The position numbers and the translations under genes are program-made. A stretch of DNA of 64,000 nucleotides from NCBI RefSeq assembly GCF_000004195.4, contig NC_030683.2, positions 70,465,764 through 70,529,763 of the forward strand. Direction: 5' to 3'. Positions 61,440-64,000 of this stretch are shown here, in pieces (the first letter of the stretch is position 1; every line of letters starts with the position of its first letter). This stretch comes from Xenopus tropicalis. Its lineage: Eukaryota > Chordata > Amphibia > Anura > Pipidae. The notes beneath the pieces were generated by a model that saw only the letters and a program-made list of their open reading frames with translations, did no database searches and was not told where the DNA came from.

Positions 61440-61815
61440 AATTTGGCAGAGATAGGGCAGAAAAGCGCTTGCTGAAAATACTGCCCTAAGCCTCCTACAT
61501 GTGCCTGCACCCGAATGAATGGAATACGCTCGGGTGCAGGCACATGTAGCCGAAATACACATAAGGGCTCTGCTACACGGGGAGATTAGTCGCCCGCGAG
61601 CAGGGAGTTTTGCCGTGGGCGACTAATCTCCCCGTGTACCAGAGCCCTAAAAACGCGAGACTTTATGCATATTTCTGCTACATGTGCCTGCACCCGAGCG
61701 TATCTCATTCATTCGGGTGCAGGCAGATGTAGGAGGCGTAGGACGGAATTTTCCGCAAGTGCTTTTCCGCTTGCAGAAAATATCCGCCCTATGCCTCATC
61801 TGACATCAGCCTTAC
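61440..61815. mobile_element. Palindromic MITE interrupted at its centre by a Harbinger-type MITE
   Basis: Outer arms: TACATGTGCCTGCACCCGAA (61498) pairs with TTCGGGTGCAGGCAGATGTA (61712), and AAAGCGCTTGCTGAAAATAC with the GCTTGCAGAAAATATCCGCC side. Within each arm TGCCTGCACCCGA is again mirrored. The inner element is 61565-61647. Confidence 0.8.
61565..61647. mobile_element. Harbinger-type MITE, copy D (83 bp, complete)
   Basis: GGGCTCTGCTACACGGGGAG and CTCCCCGTGTACCAGAGCCC ends, flanked by TAA at 61562-61564 and 61648-61650. The core (GATTAGTCGCCCGCGA) matches copy A. Confidence 0.88.
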
Positions 61816-63022
61816 CGCACACTTATTTTTTTCCCCAATCGATTGCTAATTTAATTGATTCAAAATTAATTAAAAATGAAAATCTTACACAGGCTTGTCT
61901 AAACTTGTTTGCAACTTTTGTCATTATTAAACACATGAAAGGTTGAAACATGCTCACTACAAAACATAGCTGGGCAGTGTCGGAAGTGGTTACTGGCACT
62001 GCTTACCATATTAGCAGTATAAAACTACTGACACAAGTTCTGACTCACTTGTGTGTCTAGGGGTATGATGATTATCTTTAGGCTTGTAGTATTCATAGAA
62101 AAATAAGTATATTTATTCCTTGTTAAATGAACAATATACAACATATGTACAGTTACATAAAGTCGAAGCATAGGGAACCAAAATAAGATGTTACAAGGCT
62201 GTCCCTCAATCCTGACTGTCTGCTAAGTCCAAACATCCCACCTGTCTTATCCACCTTTCCTCCTGGGAAAATCACACCTCCACAAAAAGTGGCTTTGATG
62301 TTTTACACTGTTGTTTATGCATAAACAAATAGGATGCAACCCCCTGACAATGTAATTTGTAAGCTATTTACCATACAATGACACAACTGTTTGCACAGTT
62401 GTGTAGCATACACCTTGTATTACATTTGCAAACAACAGTCCCTATATTACCAGATATACTATAAATTCATGGCCCCTCACACTCCCTACAGGCAGTACAC
62501 ACAAATGTGAGTGACAACTGGTGCAGCTACAGTTTACTTTGCTCTACTACTTGCATAGTTGATTAAAGTTGAGAAAAGACGGTTGTCCATCTAGCTCAAC
62601 CACCAAGCTTCAAATCTCCCCAAAAAAGTTTGGATTGCTAAATGCAGCGATCTGGCTTCATTTGGGGAAAATGGCTTCCTCTGCAAGGCAATTTCAGGGA
62701 GATTTGTAGCCAGCAGTAGTGACCCAGGCTACAAATCTCCCTGTGTATTATTACCCTTAAAAGCATTAAATTAATCTGCCATTACAACATCACTGGCAGG
62801 GAATGACAGCCTCACTGCCCTCTTTTTCTTTTTTCTCTTCTTTGTCAAAAAAGATCCCCTGCTGTTAGTCTATAATGTCCTCTAATATATTTGTAAAAAG
62901 TAATCATGTCCCCATGCAAGTGCCACATCTCTAGAGAAAACAAGCCACATTTTCACCATCTCTCCCAACAGCTTAACTGTTACATTTCTTTCACCAGATT
63001 AGTTTACCAGTAAAACTTAATT
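61816..63022. other. Unassigned DNA, possible LTR at 61990-62510, worn L2 tail at 62550-62990
   Basis: 61990-62510 has LTR-like mixed composition without visible ends. 62555-62995 (GTTGTCCATCTAGCTCAACC, TAATCTGCCATTACAACATC, TAATCATGTCCCCATGCAAG) is the minus-strand 3' end of an L2/CR1 LINE, as at 42890-43130. A short hairpin GGGAGATTTGTAGCC / GGCTACAAATCTCCC lies at 62697-62742. Confidence 0.5.
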
Positions 63023-63026
63023 TTAA

Positions 63027-63321
63027 AGGATTTGTTCAACTACAAATTAACTTAGAATGATGTAGAAAGTGACATTCTAAGACAATTTGCAATTGGTCTT
63101 CATATTTTAATATCTGTGTTTTTTAATTATTTAGCTCCTTGTTCAACTCTCCAGTTTGGAATTTCAACACCCATCTGGTTGCTAGGGTCTAAATTAACCT
63201 AGCAACCAAAAAAAGTCAAAAGAAGGCAAATACGGTAATTTGAAAACTACACAAAATAAAAAATTAAGGCCAATTGAAAAGTTGCTAAGAACCGGCCATT
63301 CTATAACAGCTATAACACCTT
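63027..63321. mobile_element. T2-type MITE (family E, copy 3)
   Basis: TTAA at 63023-63026 before AGGATTTGTTCAACTACAAA. CTCTCCAGTTTGGAATTTC, ATCTGGTTGCTAGGGTC and AACCGGCCATTCTATAACA follow family E. The right end is worn. Confidence 0.75.
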
Positions 63322-63379
63322 TTATTTGTGTTTTATGTATATAGAAACTTCTCTTTAGCAAAAATAAAGTGTTTGTTAA

Positions 63380-63818
63380 AGGAGAAGGAAAGGCTAGTAA
63401 AGTGTTAATCTCAAGCTGCAGGCATACTTCAGTTGTTTCAATAGTGCCCTTAGGTCTCCCCATATTTCACCTGTTCAGATGATTAAAAGCCAAACAGGAA
63501 GAAAAACACTGAGCTGTGTAAAGAAAGTTCCCAAAATGCCTCACTCCTGCACCAAGACCAAGGGTACATGCTCAGTTTGTAAGAGTCAGCTTCTTGCTGA
63601 TTGGCTCAGATCCACATTCCAAAGGGGGGTGTGAGTTCTTGAGGAAGGGGGGAGCAGGAGGGAGGAAAGCAGAGAGCTGCATGTCTTTGGCACATGAATT
63701 ACAGACACAAGAAATCTTTTGACAGAGAAGTCAGTGCAGCGTTTCTGCGAGTGCTTATGGCTGTATTTACATAGAGCTTTCTGATAAAGCTTACTTAGTT
63801 TTTACCTTTCTTCCTCCT
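63380..63818. mobile_element. T2-type MITE (family A, copy 4, inverted)
   Basis: TTAA at 63376-63379 and 63819-63822; ends AGGAGAAGGAAAGGC and TTTACCTTTCTTCCTCCT. GGCTGTATTTACATAGAGCT and TTCTGATAAAGCTTACTTAG are the complement of family A copies at 1141, 25183 and 44862. CCAATCAGCAAGAAGCTGAC-type strings match copy 1 closely. Confidence 0.9.
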
Positions 63819-64000
63819 TTAATAATCTCAAGAGCCAGGACAGGAGAAATCCCTGGTTCTTATTAAAATTAAAAGGTAGACAGTCAGTACCTGTACCATC
63901 TGTGCAGCAGGGGATTCACACACATAGAAGCTTCAGTTCAGCCAGTCAAGTCCTCAAGTTAGGTATGATGTGCCACCTGGAAGTTTGTGCCAACCTCTGC

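Noticed and set aside
39241..64000. A second host gene downstream
   Set aside because: I looked for splice-flanked frames with recognisable domains and found only LINE, PLE and transposon remnants. Genes with short or poorly conserved exons could still be missed.

Overview
The window is vertebrate nuclear DNA, almost certainly from a clawed frog (Xenopus). I infer this from the dense mix of TTAA-flanked T2/Kolobok-type MITEs, Penelope-like elements (PLEs), L1, CR1/L2-type LINEs, hAT, Tc1 and Harbinger-type MITEs, together with long introns with consensus splice sites. No prokaryotic, organellar or CRISPR features are visible.

One host gene is recognised: st3gal4, a beta-galactoside alpha-2,3-sialyltransferase, on the + strand from the initiator ATG at 7850 to the stop codon at 37463. 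I rebuilt ten coding exons by splice sites, phase and similarity to the family: 7850-7865, 13415-13499, 14758-14829, 16588-16685, 23251-23314, 24079-24174, 27080-27269, 30919-31047, 37062-37205 and 37377-37463. They total 981 nt, or 326 codons, close to the roughly 330 residues usual for ST3GAL4. The product is a type II Golgi protein with a short cytosolic tail, one membrane anchor, a stem and the sialyl motifs L, S, III and VS. The first coding exon carries only 16 coding bases and a uORF that overlaps the start codon.

Everything else is repeats, mostly nested. Left flank (1-7800): a decayed L1 split by a T2 MITE, palindromic MITEs and a possible LTR. Introns: an L2 split by a T2 MITE (9.1-11.1 kb), a Rex1/CR1-like LINE end (11.9-12.6 kb), a PLE with inverted arms (18.0-22.5 kb), several hAT MITEs, an L2 split by a short PLE-type insertion (27.9-29.9 kb), and in intron 8 a 3.2 kb compound block holding a dead Tc1 transposase fragment and a 762-bp GC-rich palindrome, followed by a PLE GIY-YIG end fragment. 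Downstream (37.6-64 kb): no host gene was recognised. This part holds T2 and hAT MITEs, L2 pieces, a minisatellite, a CRE/TATA palindrome, a PLE with a long open reverse-transcriptase frame (50.5-52.8 kb), and remnants of Harbinger and hAT transposases.

No new multi-gene system was found. The most interesting signals are the overlapping uORF of st3gal4, the 762-bp hairpin in intron 8, the TGACGTCA-centred TATA palindrome near 49.05 kb, and the CGAAAC-type (hammerhead-like) motifs shared by the PLE-type insertions.
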